From Ruminococcaceae bacterium UBA2656 (GTDB lineage Bacteria; Bacillota; Clostridia; Oscillospirales; Acutalibacteraceae), in NCBI GenBank assembly GCA_002359465.1, contig DENA01000013.1, positions 79,499-86,920 of the forward strand: a DNA stretch of 7,422 nt, read 5' to 3'. Under the pieces are notes generated by a model. That model did not search any database and was not told the DNA's origin. It was given only the letters and a program-made list of their open reading frames with translations. Position 1 is the stretch's first letter. The number at the start of each line of letters is the position of its first letter. The translations under genes were made by a program, and so were the position numbers. Positions 1 to 6,193 of the stretch are shown in pieces.

Positions 1-221
1 GCATACTTGGCTTCAACCGGCGCGGCACCGAGATTCTGCATTCGATGAAGGGCTTGGCCAAGCTTCCGGTTATCACCAATTCTTCTGACATATTTTCTCT
101 TGACAATAAAGGGAAAAATATGGTTGAATTAGAAAGCAGAGCAACCGACCTTTATTCTTTATGCATGCCAAATATCGCGCCCTGCGGACTCGATATGACA
201 ATGGGTATTATTTCTATTTAG
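1..221 (+). CDS. tmcAL: tRNA(Met) cytidine acetate ligase TmcAL (YlbM-type), C-terminal fragment
   Basis: Partial gene: the frame enters from the left edge (first full codon at position 3) and runs 72 residues to a TAG at 219-221. TmcAL uses ATP and acetate to acetylate the wobble cytidine (ac4C34) of elongator tRNA(Met); it acts in the cytosol and has a HIGH-type nucleotidyltransferase core in its N-terminal half, which lies outside this window. Recognition rests on the family's C-terminal pattern: ILGFN near the start of the fragment, then a RRGTEIL helix, PVIT followed by a short Ser/Asp stretch, and the distinctive ATDLYSL plus GLDMT near the end. The last segment ends with hydrophobic III, as in relatives. 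It is followed 28 nt later by the TTG of the next gene with no terminator between, so the two are probably co-transcribed. The older annotation for this family is 'nucleotidyltransferase' or 'UPF0348'. I am fairly sure of the family, but the catalytic half cannot be checked. Confidence 0.85.
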   Translation, partial: ILGFNRRGTEILHSMKGLAKLPVITNSSDIFSLDNKGKNMVELESRATDLYSLCMPNIAPCGLDMTMGIISI

Positions 222-232
222 TCATCTGGCTG

Positions 233-242
233 AAAGGATGTG
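233..242 (+). promoter_or_regulatory. Ribosome binding site that points to a TTG start at 250
   Basis: AAAGGATGTG matches the AAGGAGGTG anti-anti-SD consensus with one mismatch in its core. It contains the ATG at 238 that would otherwise be taken as the start, so that ATG is too close to be served by it. The TTG at 250 sits 7 nt downstream, an ideal spacing. Confidence 0.65.
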
Positions 243-249
243 TCTTCTC

Positions 250-1185
250 TTGTCTATTGAAATCAAAGAAACGGAATATGAGAACTACGGAAAATGCCTG
301 AGGCTGAGCAACGGCCTGATCGATGTTATCGTAACCATTGAGTTCGGGCCGCGCATTGTACGTTTCGGCTTTATCAATGAGGCAAACATTCTCTACAACG
401 ATCTGGAGCGCCGTAATTCCATCAACAGTGAAAGCATGACGGAACGTTACGGCAAGGACGCGGCGTTTTACCACTACGGCGGCCACCGCGTATGGCTGAG
501 CCCGGAAAAAATGCCGGAAACATACTATCCTGACAACGAGCCGGTCGTCTATGGCATCCTGCCTGAAGGCGTCAGCTTTACGCCCCCTCGCCAGAAGCGC
601 AACGATGTACAGCTGAGCTTTGAAGTAATCATGAGCGAGGGCACCACGGACATTATGGTGGTACACAGCGCAAAAAACTGCTCGAAAGAAAAACAGACCT
701 GCGCGCTGTGGGCGCTGACCATGGTAAAAGGCGGCGGAGTGGAAGTCATCCCGATGAGCAGGGAATGCGGCAACGCGCTCCTGCCCAACAGGATGCTGAC
801 CCTTTGGCCATATACCGATATACGCGACAGCCGCCTGTCTCTGGGAAACAGATTTATTACGCTGCGGCAGGACGGCGGCAGTCCGAACGCGCTGAAAATC
901 GGCGTTAACAATACGCCGGGCTGGGCATCGTATACCTGCGGGGAATACACGCTGGTAAAGCGTTATGTACACAATACGCAGGCGGCATATCCGGATTACG
1001 GCTGTTCGTATGAAACCTATGTGTGCGGAGATTTTGTTGAAATGGAATCGCTGAGCCCTCTTTATGTCATAGAGCCTGGCGAAGGTATCCGCCATGTGGA
1101 GAACCTTTCCCTGCTGAAAGAACCGTTTCCTGCCGACCCGGCCGACGAGGACGCAATTGAAAAATTCAGCGCCCATTTCAAATAG
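250..1185 (+). CDS. Aldose-epimerase-like (DUF4380-type) conserved protein
   Basis: A 311-residue cytosolic protein if started at TTG 250; starting at ATG 238 would add four residues (MCLL) but that ATG lies inside the Shine-Dalgarno. No signal peptide or membrane segment is visible. The sequence resembles the galactose-mutarotase/aldose-epimerase superfamily branch annotated as DUF4380: a beta-rich start with NGLIDVIVTIEFGPRI (about residues 21-36), a GGHRVWLSPE block (about 77-86), and a C-terminal ETYVCGDFVEMESLSPL block (about 255-271) followed by IEPGE and an RHVEN segment. In related proteins the GHR-W and ETY-E-ESL-P blocks form the sugar-binding face. Known members bind or act on carbohydrates, but no substrate or reaction can be assigned here, and true epimerase activity is not shown. 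It probably shares an operon with the upstream tmcAL and ends about 60 nt before a strong terminator. A function in sugar metabolism is inference only. Confidence 0.75.
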   Translation: MSIEIKETEYENYGKCLRLSNGLIDVIVTIEFGPRIVRFGFINEANILYNDLERRNSINSESMTERYGKDAAFYHYGGHRVWLSPEKMPETYYPDNEPVVYGILPEGVSFTPPRQKRNDVQLSFEVIMSEGTTDIMVVHSAKNCSKEKQTCALWALTMVKGGGVEVIPMSRECGNALLPNRMLTLWPYTDIRDSRLSLGNRFITLRQDGGSPNALKIGVNNTPGWASYTCGEYTLVKRYVHNTQAAYPDYGCSYETYVCGDFVEMESLSPLYVIEPGEGIRHVENLSLLKEPFPADPADEDAIEKFSAHFK

Positions 1186-1231
1186 ACGATTCCTTCTCCC
1201 CTCGGATTTTCATGCAGCGTTCACTTTACTT

Positions 1232-1291
1232 AAAAAATATGCAGCAGGGGCGGCCCTTTGGCCGCCCCTGCTTTTGGTTGTTATTATTTTT
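1232..1291. terminator. Bidirectional rho-independent terminator
   Basis: A perfect 13-bp, very GC-rich stem (1243-1255 paired with 1260-1272, centred on AGGGGCGGCC) closes a 4-nt CTTT loop. On the plus strand it is followed immediately by TTTT and then a T-rich tail reaching 1291, which serves the gene ending at 1185. On the minus strand it is preceded by an A-rich run and followed, after 5 nt, by six Ts (1237-1232), which serves upp ending at 1290. The convergent placement fits a shared terminator. It should work best on the plus strand, where the U tract directly abuts the stem. Confidence 0.9.
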
Positions 1292-1922
1292 ACAGTGTGC
1301 CGAAAATACGGTCGCCCGCGTCGCCAAGACCGGGTACAATGTAGCCGATGTCATTCAGGTGATCGTCCACGGCGGCACAGAAAAGCTGGACGTCCGGATG
1401 TGCCTGTGTAAACGCCTTTACTCCTTCGGGAGCCGCAATAATACACATAAACCGGATGCTTTTCGGCTTGCTGCGCTTGATAATGGTGACCGCGTCAATT
1501 GCCGAGCCCCCGGTGGCAAGCATCGGGTCCAGCACGATGACATCGCGCTCTTCAATGTCCTGAGGCAGCTTGCTGTAATATTCGACCGGCTGAAGCGTTT
1601 CATGGTCGCGGTAAAGGCCGATGTGACCTACCTTTGCGGCGGGAACCATTTTCAGCACGCCGTCCACCATACCCAAGCCCGCTCTTAAAATAGGAACAAA
1701 CGCAAGCTTCCTGCCTGCGATCACTTTTGTTTTTGCCGGGCCTATCGGCGTTTCAATCGTCGTGTCCTCCAAAGGAAGATCGCGCGTCGCTTCGTAACAC
1801 ATCAGCATCCCGATTTCACCGACCAGCTCGCGGAATTCCTTTGAGCCCGTGTTTTTATCGCGTAAAAAAGTCAGCTTGTGCTGAATCAGCGGATGATCCA
1901 TAATAAATACCTGATTATCCAT
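1290..1922 (-). CDS. upp: Uracil phosphoribosyltransferase
   Basis: Salvage enzyme that joins uracil to PRPP, giving UMP and pyrophosphate in the cytosol. The 210-residue product matches the usual length of about 209. Visible landmarks are ILRAGLGMV (about 78-86), the PRPP-binding loop [11 protein letters not shown] (about 130-140), and the C-terminal uracil-binding segment [17 protein letters not shown] (about 193-209). All key family blocks are intact. The frame is open to an ATG five codons upstream (1937), but that ATG is part of the Shine-Dalgarno ATGGAGGTT, so the start at 1922 is preferred. It is the last gene of the fhs-tsaE-tsaB-rpiB-upp run, 46 nt after rpiB, and ends at the bidirectional hairpin. 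No PyrR-type attenuator or separate promoter is evident in the short gap, so expression probably follows the operon. Identification is very secure. Confidence 0.98.
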   Translation of the reverse strand: MDNQVFIMDHPLIQHKLTFLRDKNTGSKEFRELVGEIGMLMCYEATRDLPLEDTTIETPIGPAKTKVIAGRKLAFVPILRAGLGMVDGVLKMVPAAKVGHIGLYRDHETLQPVEYYSKLPQDIEERDVIVLDPMLATGGSAIDAVTIIKRSKPKSIRFMCIIAAPEGVKAFTQAHPDVQLFCAAVDDHLNDIGYIVPGLGDAGDRIFGTL

Positions 1923-1928
1923 GTCGAC

Positions 1929-1935
1929 AACCTCC
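1929..1935 (-). promoter_or_regulatory. upp ribosome binding site deciding the start
   Basis: On the minus strand this reads GGAGGTT, placed 6 nt before the ATG at 1922. The upstream in-frame ATG (1937-1935) overlaps its first G, so it cannot be the start this site serves. Confidence 0.85.
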
Positions 1936-1968
1936 ATATATTAATTGTTCAATGATAAACCGGAAAAA

Positions 1969-2412
1969 TTACAGCTCACCGCGCTCGATTGCCGCAATTT
2001 CATCAATACGCTGCTGATGGCGGCCACCGTCAAAACCGGTTTCCAAATAGATTTTTGCCAGCTCCACCGCCTGTTTTTCGTCAATCACCCTGCCGCCAAG
2101 GCAAAGGATGTTGGAATTGTTGTGACGGCGGGTCATTTCCGCACAGAAAGCGTTGGTGCACACAGACGCGCGGATACCCTGCACCTTGTTTGCGGCGATG
2201 CTCATGCCGATTCCCGTGCCGCAGCACAGAATCCCGCGCTCCGCCTCGCCGTTTACTATGCAGTGCGCGACTTTAGCCGCAATCGGCGCATAATTGATGG
2301 AAGCTTCGTCGAATGTGCCGAAATCCTTATAAGCAATATTTTCGGCAGCAAGATAGTTCTTAATGGCTTCTTTTAATAAAAATCCGCCGTGATCCGCTCC
2401 TAAAGCTATCAT
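1969..2412 (-). CDS. rpiB: Ribose-5-phosphate isomerase B
   Basis: Interconverts ribose-5-phosphate and ribulose-5-phosphate in the non-oxidative pentose phosphate pathway. The 147-residue length is typical of the RpiB/LacAB family. Visible features are the N-terminal GADHGG (5-10, Asp7-His8 at the sugar-binding site), CCGTGIGMSIAANK (63-76) where Cys64 aligns with the catalytic cysteine, RHNNSNILCLGGR (96-108) with the phosphate/anion-binding Asn residues, and GGRHQQRI near the C-terminus (129-136). RpiB-like allose-6-phosphate isomerases share this fold, but this sequence and its context suit the ribose enzyme. The start codon overlaps the tsaB stop by 4 bp (ATGA), implying translational coupling, and an AAAAGGAG Shine-Dalgarno lies at 2427-2420 inside the end of tsaB. 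It can supply ribose-5-phosphate for the PRPP consumed by Upp encoded next. Confidence 0.96.
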   Translation of the reverse strand: MIALGADHGGFLLKEAIKNYLAAENIAYKDFGTFDEASINYAPIAAKVAHCIVNGEAERGILCCGTGIGMSIAANKVQGIRASVCTNAFCAEMTRRHNNSNILCLGGRVIDEKQAVELAKIYLETGFDGGRHQQRIDEIAAIERGEL

Positions 2413-3119
2413 TTGATTTCTCCTTTTACTCGTTTTTTTAATTCCCGTTCCGCCTGAGGCGGACGGAGGTATACCGGCATCAGAGCCGCCGGGGACACCG
2501 CCCCGCCCCGCTCATATACGTTAACCGCGGACCTTGCCACACCCCAGGCACGCTGATAAAGCAGATGCTCCGGCGGCAGAACCGCGTTAAGGCTTTTAAA
2601 CCGCTCATTATTATAGCACAATTTTGCGCCGTCTCCAACAAGGAAGAGCGGTTTCGCGTAATTTTTACATTCTTCGGCCAAATTTTCAATTGAAAGCGCG
2701 CGGTCGGGCGTGATTCTTTCAATGGAATTGCCGTGCGCCGTGAATATGGCGTTATAAACCTGTCCGCAGCGCGCGTCCATCACCGCGCAGACCGTGCAGT
2801 CCATATGCCCCAGATTCTGCGCCATGGCTTCCAGTGTAGAAACCCCCGCGCACGGTTTATTCTGCGCCATGGCAAGCCCTTTGACACTCGCCACGCCGAT
2901 GCGGATACCAGTAAAGGAACCCGGCCCGGCGGAAACCGCAAACAGATCGACGCTCTTCAGGTCCGAACGCGTACAGCGCAGCAGGTTGTCGATCATCGGC
3001 ATGAGCGTCTGGCTGTGCGTCAGGCGCGTATTGATATAAAATTCCCCCAGAAGCCTGCTATCGTCCAGCAGCGCCGCAGAGGCCGCGGTCGCGGAGGAAT
3101 CAATCGCCAGTATTCTCAT
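2409..3119 (-). CDS. tsaB: tRNA threonylcarbamoyladenosine biosynthesis protein TsaB
   Basis: TsaB is the scaffold partner of TsaD. Together with TsaE they transfer the threonylcarbamoyl group to A37 of ANN-decoding tRNAs (t6A). The 236-residue product has the ASKHA-type start MRILAIDSSATAAS (1-14), the conserved GPGSFTGIRIG block (65-75), a VMDARCGQVYNA segment (113-124), and the C-terminal PVYLRPPQAE (215-224), all typical of TsaB. TsaB is a non-catalytic, degenerate TsaD paralogue with no metal-binding site, as expected here. The ATG overlaps the tsaE stop as ATGA (3116-3119), with GAGGGG just upstream as the likely Shine-Dalgarno. Unusually for this cluster, rimI and tsaD do not follow; rpiB does. 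Older annotations call this YeaZ or 'M22 family peptidase', but no protease activity is expected. Confidence 0.96.
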   Translation of the reverse strand: MRILAIDSSATAASAALLDDSRLLGEFYINTRLTHSQTLMPMIDNLLRCTRSDLKSVDLFAVSAGPGSFTGIRIGVASVKGLAMAQNKPCAGVSTLEAMAQNLGHMDCTVCAVMDARCGQVYNAIFTAHGNSIERITPDRALSIENLAEECKNYAKPLFLVGDGAKLCYNNERFKSLNAVLPPEHLLYQRAWGVARSAVNVYERGGAVSPAALMPVYLRPPQAERELKKRVKGEIK

Positions 3120-3541
3120 TGCTTCATCCCCTCAATATGAAAAATCCGCTCGTTTTCGCGCGTCCCCTGCTGAATTTCAATGCGGATCGCATCCTGCGGA
3201 AGCGCAGTCTCAATGTTTTCGCTCCACTCAATCACCAGCACGCCGCCGTTTTCCAGATAATCAAAGAATCCAGTGGAGTAAAGATCGTCCCATCCGGTCA
3301 CGCGGAACATATCAAAATGATAGACGTCCAGCCTTCCGTGGTATTCATGGACAAGCGCGAAGGTCGGGCTGGAAACGCCGTCCTGAATTTCCAGCCCGCG
3401 GGCAAGCCCCCGCGTAAAAGCGGTCTTCCCCATTCCCATACCGCCAAACAGCGCAATTACCTCGCCGCCGGAAAGTCCCTGCGCGATTTTTTCACCGAGC
3501 GCCTCTGTTTCATCCGGCGAAAAAGTGATGATTTCCTGCAT
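3116..3541 (-). CDS. tsaE: tRNA threonylcarbamoyladenosine biosynthesis ATPase TsaE
   Basis: Small P-loop ATPase that binds the TsaB-TsaD dimer and resets it between t6A37 reaction cycles. Starting at 3541 gives 141 residues, typical of the family. Visible motifs are Walker A GGMGMGKT (33-40, satisfying GxxGxGKT although the residues after the first Gly differ from the commoner GDLGAGKT), the switch-like SSPTFALVHEY (58-68), YHFDMFR (74-80), and a Walker-B-like VIEWSE (103-108). The frame stays open to an ATG at 3592, which would overlap the end of fhs. The internal ATG at 3541 has AAGGGG 6 nt upstream, begins the region conserved in TsaE, and leaves a 19-nt gap after the fhs stop, so it is preferred. 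It is translationally coupled to tsaB through a 4-bp overlap. Old names are YjeE and YdiB. Confidence 0.95.
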   Translation of the reverse strand: MQEIITFSPDETEALGEKIAQGLSGGEVIALFGGMGMGKTAFTRGLARGLEIQDGVSSPTFALVHEYHGRLDVYHFDMFRVTGWDDLYSTGFFDYLENGGVLVIEWSENIETALPQDAIRIEIQQGTRENERIFHIEGMKQ

Positions 3542-3547
3542 AGCCGT

Positions 3548-3553
3548 CCCCTT
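3548..3553 (-). promoter_or_regulatory. tsaE ribosome binding site deciding the start
   Basis: On the minus strand this reads AAGGGG, lying between the fhs stop (3561) and the ATG at 3541. It supports the 141-residue form of TsaE over the longer form starting inside fhs. Confidence 0.75.
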
Positions 3554-3560
3554 ATATCCG

Positions 3561-5228
3561 TTAAAATAATCCTGAAATTCTGCCGTTCTCATCCACGTCG
3601 ATCTTTTCGGCGGAAGGAACTTTCGGCAGACCGGGCATGGTCATAATATCACCTGCGTAGGCGACAACAAAACCCGCCCCGTTGGAGAGCCGCAGGTCGC
3701 GGATAGTGATATTGAACCCTTTCGGCCGGCCCAGCAGCGCCGCGTTGTCGGAAAGGGAATACTGTGTCTTTGCAATGCAGACTGGCAGCCTGTCCCCACC
3801 GAGCGCCGCAATGTCCTTCATGGCCTTTTCCGCCTGATTGGTATAAACGACGCCGTCCGCCCCGTAAATCTCTTTGGAAATGCATTCAACCTTCTGTCTG
3901 ATGGTGGAATCCACGGAATAAATCGGATGGAAATCCGCCGGCTTTTCCGCTGCTTCGCAGACTTTTCTGGCCAACTCCACGCCGCCGGCCCCGCCTTTGG
4001 CAAACACTTCGGAAAGCGCGAAATCCGCGCCGTTGTCGCGGCAGTATTTTTCGATATAGGCAAGCTCGGCGTCGGAATCATTTCCGAAACGGTTAATGGC
4101 GACCACCACCGGCACCCCGTATTTCTTCATATTGGCAATATGCGCACCCAGATTGACAATGCCTTTTTCCAGCGCTTCCAGATTTTCTTCCGCTGTCCTG
4201 TCCTTTGGGACGCCGCCGTTGTATTTCAGCGCGCGCGCGGTTGCGACAAGGACAATGGCGCCGGGCTTCAGCCCCGCAAGACGGCACTTGATATCCAGAA
4301 ATTTCTCCGCGCCAAGGTCGGAGCCGAAGCCGGCCTCCGTAATGCAGTAATCGGCAAGCTTCAGCGCAAGACGTGTTGCCCTGACGGAATTGCAGCCGTG
4401 GGCAATATTCGCGAACGGCCCGCCGTGCATAATGACGGGCGTGCCTTCCAGCGTCTGCACCAGATTCGGATTGATCGCGTCTTTTAAAAGCGCGGCCATC
4501 GCGCCCTGTGCTTTCAGATCAGCCGCATAGACGGGTGCGCCCGCAAAAGTGTAGGCAACCAGAATTTTTCCAAGACGTTCTTTCAAATCCGTGATATCGG
4601 ATGCCAGACAGAAAATCGCCATAATTTCCGACGCAACCGTAATGCAGAAACCGTCTTCGCGGGGAACCCCGTTGATCTTTCCCCCAAGCCCGACAACGAT
4701 GTTCCGCAGCGCGCGGTCATTCATGTCGAGGCAGCGTTTAATCAGAATTCTGCGCTGGTCGATGCCAAGGGCGTTCCCCTGATGGATGTGGTTGTCCAGA
4801 ATGGCGCAGAGCAGATTGTTTGCGGACGTAATGGCATGGAAGTCGCCCGTAAAATGCACGTTGATATCTTCCATCGGCACCACCTGCGCGTATCCGCCGC
4901 CCGCCGCGCCGCCTTTAATACCGAAGACCGGGCCGAGGCTCGGTTCGCGCAGGGCAATGACAGCGTTTTTTCCGATCTGCTTCATTGCTTCGCCAAGGCC
5001 GGCAGTCGTGGTGGTTTTTCCTTCCCCCGCGGGGGTGGGATTGATTGCCGTAACCAGAATCAGTTTGCCGTCCTGACGGGAGGCAAGTCTGTTGTAGAGA
5101 GAGTCGTTCAGCTTTGCTTTAAATCTGCCGTATGGCTCCAGTTCCTCCTCGCGTATCCCGAGGTCGTCGGCAATTTTCGCAATCGGTACGAGTTTTGCCT
5201 GCTGTGCTATTTCGATGTCCGTCAGCAT
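3561..5228 (-). CDS. fhs: Formate--tetrahydrofolate ligase (10-formyl-THF synthetase)
   Basis: Catalyses formate + THF + ATP to 10-formyl-THF, ADP and phosphate, in cytosolic one-carbon metabolism. It supplies formyl groups for purines and initiator Met-tRNA, and in acetogens is a step of the Wood-Ljungdahl methyl branch. The 555-residue product is full length. Visible motifs are the ATP-binding [13 protein letters not shown] (63-75), family signature [11 protein letters not shown] (103-113), family signature [12 protein letters not shown] (328-339), and the conserved C-terminal [19 protein letters not shown] (526-544). The ATG at 5228 has GAGGAGA about 7 nt upstream and a promoter 33-41 nt upstream, so the start is firm. 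It is first gene of the five-gene minus-strand operon, with the tsaE start 19 nt past its stop. The roughly 25-nt leader leaves no room for a folate riboswitch. Presence of fhs alone does not show that the organism is an acetogen, since many fermentative Clostridia carry it. Confidence 0.98.
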   Translation of the reverse strand: MLTDIEIAQQAKLVPIAKIADDLGIREEELEPYGRFKAKLNDSLYNRLASRQDGKLILVTAINPTPAGEGKTTTTAGLGEAMKQIGKNAVIALREPSLGPVFGIKGGAAGGGYAQVVPMEDINVHFTGDFHAITSANNLLCAILDNHIHQGNALGIDQRRILIKRCLDMNDRALRNIVVGLGGKINGVPREDGFCITVASEIMAIFCLASDITDLKERLGKILVAYTFAGAPVYAADLKAQGAMAALLKDAINPNLVQTLEGTPVIMHGGPFANIAHGCNSVRATRLALKLADYCITEAGFGSDLGAEKFLDIKCRLAGLKPGAIVLVATARALKYNGGVPKDRTAEENLEALEKGIVNLGAHIANMKKYGVPVVVAINRFGNDSDAELAYIEKYCRDNGADFALSEVFAKGGAGGVELARKVCEAAEKPADFHPIYSVDSTIRQKVECISKEIYGADGVVYTNQAEKAMKDIAALGGDRLPVCIAKTQYSLSDNAALLGRPKGFNITIRDLRLSNGAGFVVAYAGDIMTMPGLPKVPSAEKIDVDENGRISGLF

Positions 5229-5260
5229 TGTGCATTCTCCTCACACATAATTATGACAAA

Positions 5261-5269
5261 ATTATATCA
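5261..5269 (-). promoter_or_regulatory. Extended -10 promoter for the fhs operon
   Basis: The minus strand reads TGATATAAT, a perfect TGnTATAAT extended -10. At a 17-bp spacing the -35 would be TTCATT (5289-5284), a weak match, which is common with extended -10 sites. Transcription should start near 5254, giving a leader of about 25 nt that contains just the fhs Shine-Dalgarno. No other strong promoter was seen inside the operon. Confidence 0.75.
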
Positions 5270-5350
5270 TATTCTCTTTTAAAAATGAACAGTAAAGGGC
5301 AATATTTCACTTTTTCACACAAACAGACCGAAGGGTTATCCGTTATTGTA

Positions 5351-5359
5351 TGCTATAAT
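5351..5359 (+). promoter_or_regulatory. Extended -10 promoter for the two-component genes
   Basis: TGCTATAAT is a perfect TGnTATAAT extended -10. No recognisable -35 stands at 16-18 bp spacing. Predicted transcription starts near 5366, leaving a leader of about 125 nt before the regulator ATG at 5492. It diverges from the fhs promoter, with about 80 bp between the two -10 elements. Confidence 0.7.
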
Positions 5360-5408
5360 AGAAAAAGTTAACCGATAAAACTTCTTGATCACAAGTGAAT
5401 TTCGAAAT

Positions 5409-5454
5409 CTTCAGTTTTTTGTAAGAAATACCTTCAGCTTTTCTTAAGAATTAT
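5409..5454 (+). repeat. Tandem 23-bp imperfect direct repeat in the regulator leader
   Basis: Two adjacent copies, 5409-5431 and 5432-5454, match at 18 of 23 positions by eye. Each begins CTTCAG, passes a T-rich run and carries TAAGAA. The second copy also holds the perfect palindrome TTCTTAAGAA (5441-5450). Spaced direct repeats of about two helical turns resemble sites bound by OmpR/PhoB-type regulators, and one is encoded just downstream, so autoregulation is possible. The repeats lie downstream of the predicted promoter, which would suit repression. The T-rich composition means chance similarity cannot be excluded. Confidence 0.4.
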
Positions 5455-5478
5455 GCCGTATCCTGTAATCAGGCTTTT

Positions 5479-5484
5479 GGGAGG
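5479..5484 (+). promoter_or_regulatory. Response regulator ribosome binding site deciding the start
   Basis: GGGAGG lies 7 nt before the ATG at 5492. The same frame is open from an ATG at 5453, but that ATG has no comparable site and would add 13 residues ahead of a normal receiver-domain start. Confidence 0.85.
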
Positions 5485-5491
5485 GAAACGA

Positions 5492-6193
5492 ATGGAGAAA
5501 AAACATATCTTAATCGTTGACGACGACCGTGAAATTGTCCGTGCAATCGCCATCCTGCTGGAAAAAGAAGGGTACTCCGCTCTTTGCGCCTACGATGGGC
5601 TGGAGGCGGTGGACGCCGCGATGAACAACGATGTCCAGCTGATTTTGATCGATGTGATGATGCCGAAACTAAACGGCCTTTCCGCCGTGATGAAAATCCG
5701 TGAAAAGCGCAATATCCCGATTATTGTGCTTTCGGCGAAAAGCGAGGACACAGACAAGATTCTGGGGCTGGGCATGGGTGCGGATGATTACGTGACAAAG
5801 CCGTTCAACCCGATGGAACTGGTTGCCCGCGTGCGCTCACAGTTAAGGCGGTACCTTAGTCTTGGCGACATCAACGCACATACGCACGCAAACGAAATAC
5901 TGAATGGGAGACTGGTTTATAACACCGATGAGAGGGTTCTCAGAGCGGACGGCGACCCTGTCCGGCTGACGGCGACCGAAACCAAAATCGTCGATTTGCT
6001 CATGCGCAACCTGGGCCGGATCTTTCCCGCGGAGGAAATTTACCGCCGCGTATGGAACGAGCCCGCCTACTGCGCGGAAAACACCGTCATGGTACATATC
6101 CGCCGCATTCGTGAAAAAATCGAACTCAACCCAAAAGAGCCTGAATATTTGAAGGTGGTGTGGGGCATTGGCTACAAAATTGAAAAAGTTTAA
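5492..6193 (+). CDS. OmpR/PhoB-family response regulator
   Basis: DNA-binding regulator of a two-component system, 233 residues from ATG 5492. The receiver domain (about 4-120) has the acidic pair Asp10-Asp11 in ILIVDDD, the phospho-acceptor Asp54 in LIDVMMP, Ser81 in IIVLSAK as the switch Thr/Ser, and Lys103 in the conserved VTKPF, so the phosphorylation site is complete. The C-terminal winged helix (about 138-233) shows LTATETKI (159-166), a recognition helix around ENTVMVHIRRIREKI (196-210), and the wing hairpin VVWGIGYKIE (222-231). It is most like the VanR/PhoP-style regulators of Firmicutes. The downstream histidine kinase overlaps its 3' end and is the presumed partner. It has its own promoter, and a leader repeat may be its own target. 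Target genes and signal are unknown. Confidence 0.95.
   Translation: MEKKHILIVDDDREIVRAIAILLEKEGYSALCAYDGLEAVDAAMNNDVQLILIDVMMPKLNGLSAVMKIREKRNIPIIVLSAKSEDTDKILGLGMGADDYVTKPFNPMELVARVRSQLRRYLSLGDINAHTHANEILNGRLVYNTDERVLRADGDPVRLTATETKIVDLLMRNLGRIFPAEEIYRRVWNEPAYCAENTVMVHIRRIREKIELNPKEPEYLKVVWGIGYKIEKV
6152..6160 (+). promoter_or_regulatory. Candidate ribosome binding site for the sensor kinase, inside the regulator gene
   Basis: AAGGTGGTG matches the ideal AAGGAGGTG at 8 of 9 positions and lies 7 nt before a TTG at 6168. The bases also encode part of the regulator's conserved LKVVWG, so the match could be a by-product of coding; the spacing to a start codon in the kinase frame makes it a reasonable call. 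Confidence 0.5.

Noticed and set aside
214..1176. A 320-codon open frame on the minus strand opposite the epimerase-like gene
   Set aside because: It is almost exactly antisense to a gene with recognisable family motifs, its product is rich in Arg, His, Phe and Ala with no recognisable domain, and no clear Shine-Dalgarno was seen. It is a GC-driven shadow frame.
1936..1968. Possible separate promoter for upp in the gap after rpiB
   Set aside because: The gap is AT-rich with weak -10-like strings but no -10/-35 pair at acceptable spacing.
3927..4487. A 186-codon plus-strand open frame inside fhs, with similar ones at 4782-5282
   Set aside because: Antisense to the highly conserved fhs coding sequence, with no recognisable motifs.
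5024..5035. Perfect 12-bp palindrome CCCCCGCGGGGG
   Set aside because: It falls in the fhs codons for the conserved P-loop Pro-Ala-Gly and reflects GC-rich codon choice; no T tract follows on either strand.
5229..5253. Possible folate riboswitch ahead of fhs
   Set aside because: The predicted leader is only about 25 nt, too short for any THF riboswitch.
5285..5371. A possible 28-residue peptide starting at ATG 5285 on the plus strand
   Set aside because: It has no ribosome binding site and spans the predicted divergent promoters.
5366..5491. Possible riboswitch or attenuator in the 125-nt regulator leader
   Set aside because: I found only small AT-rich hairpins such as CTTG-ATCA-CAAG and no GC-rich stem with a T tract; the tandem repeat is the only notable structure.
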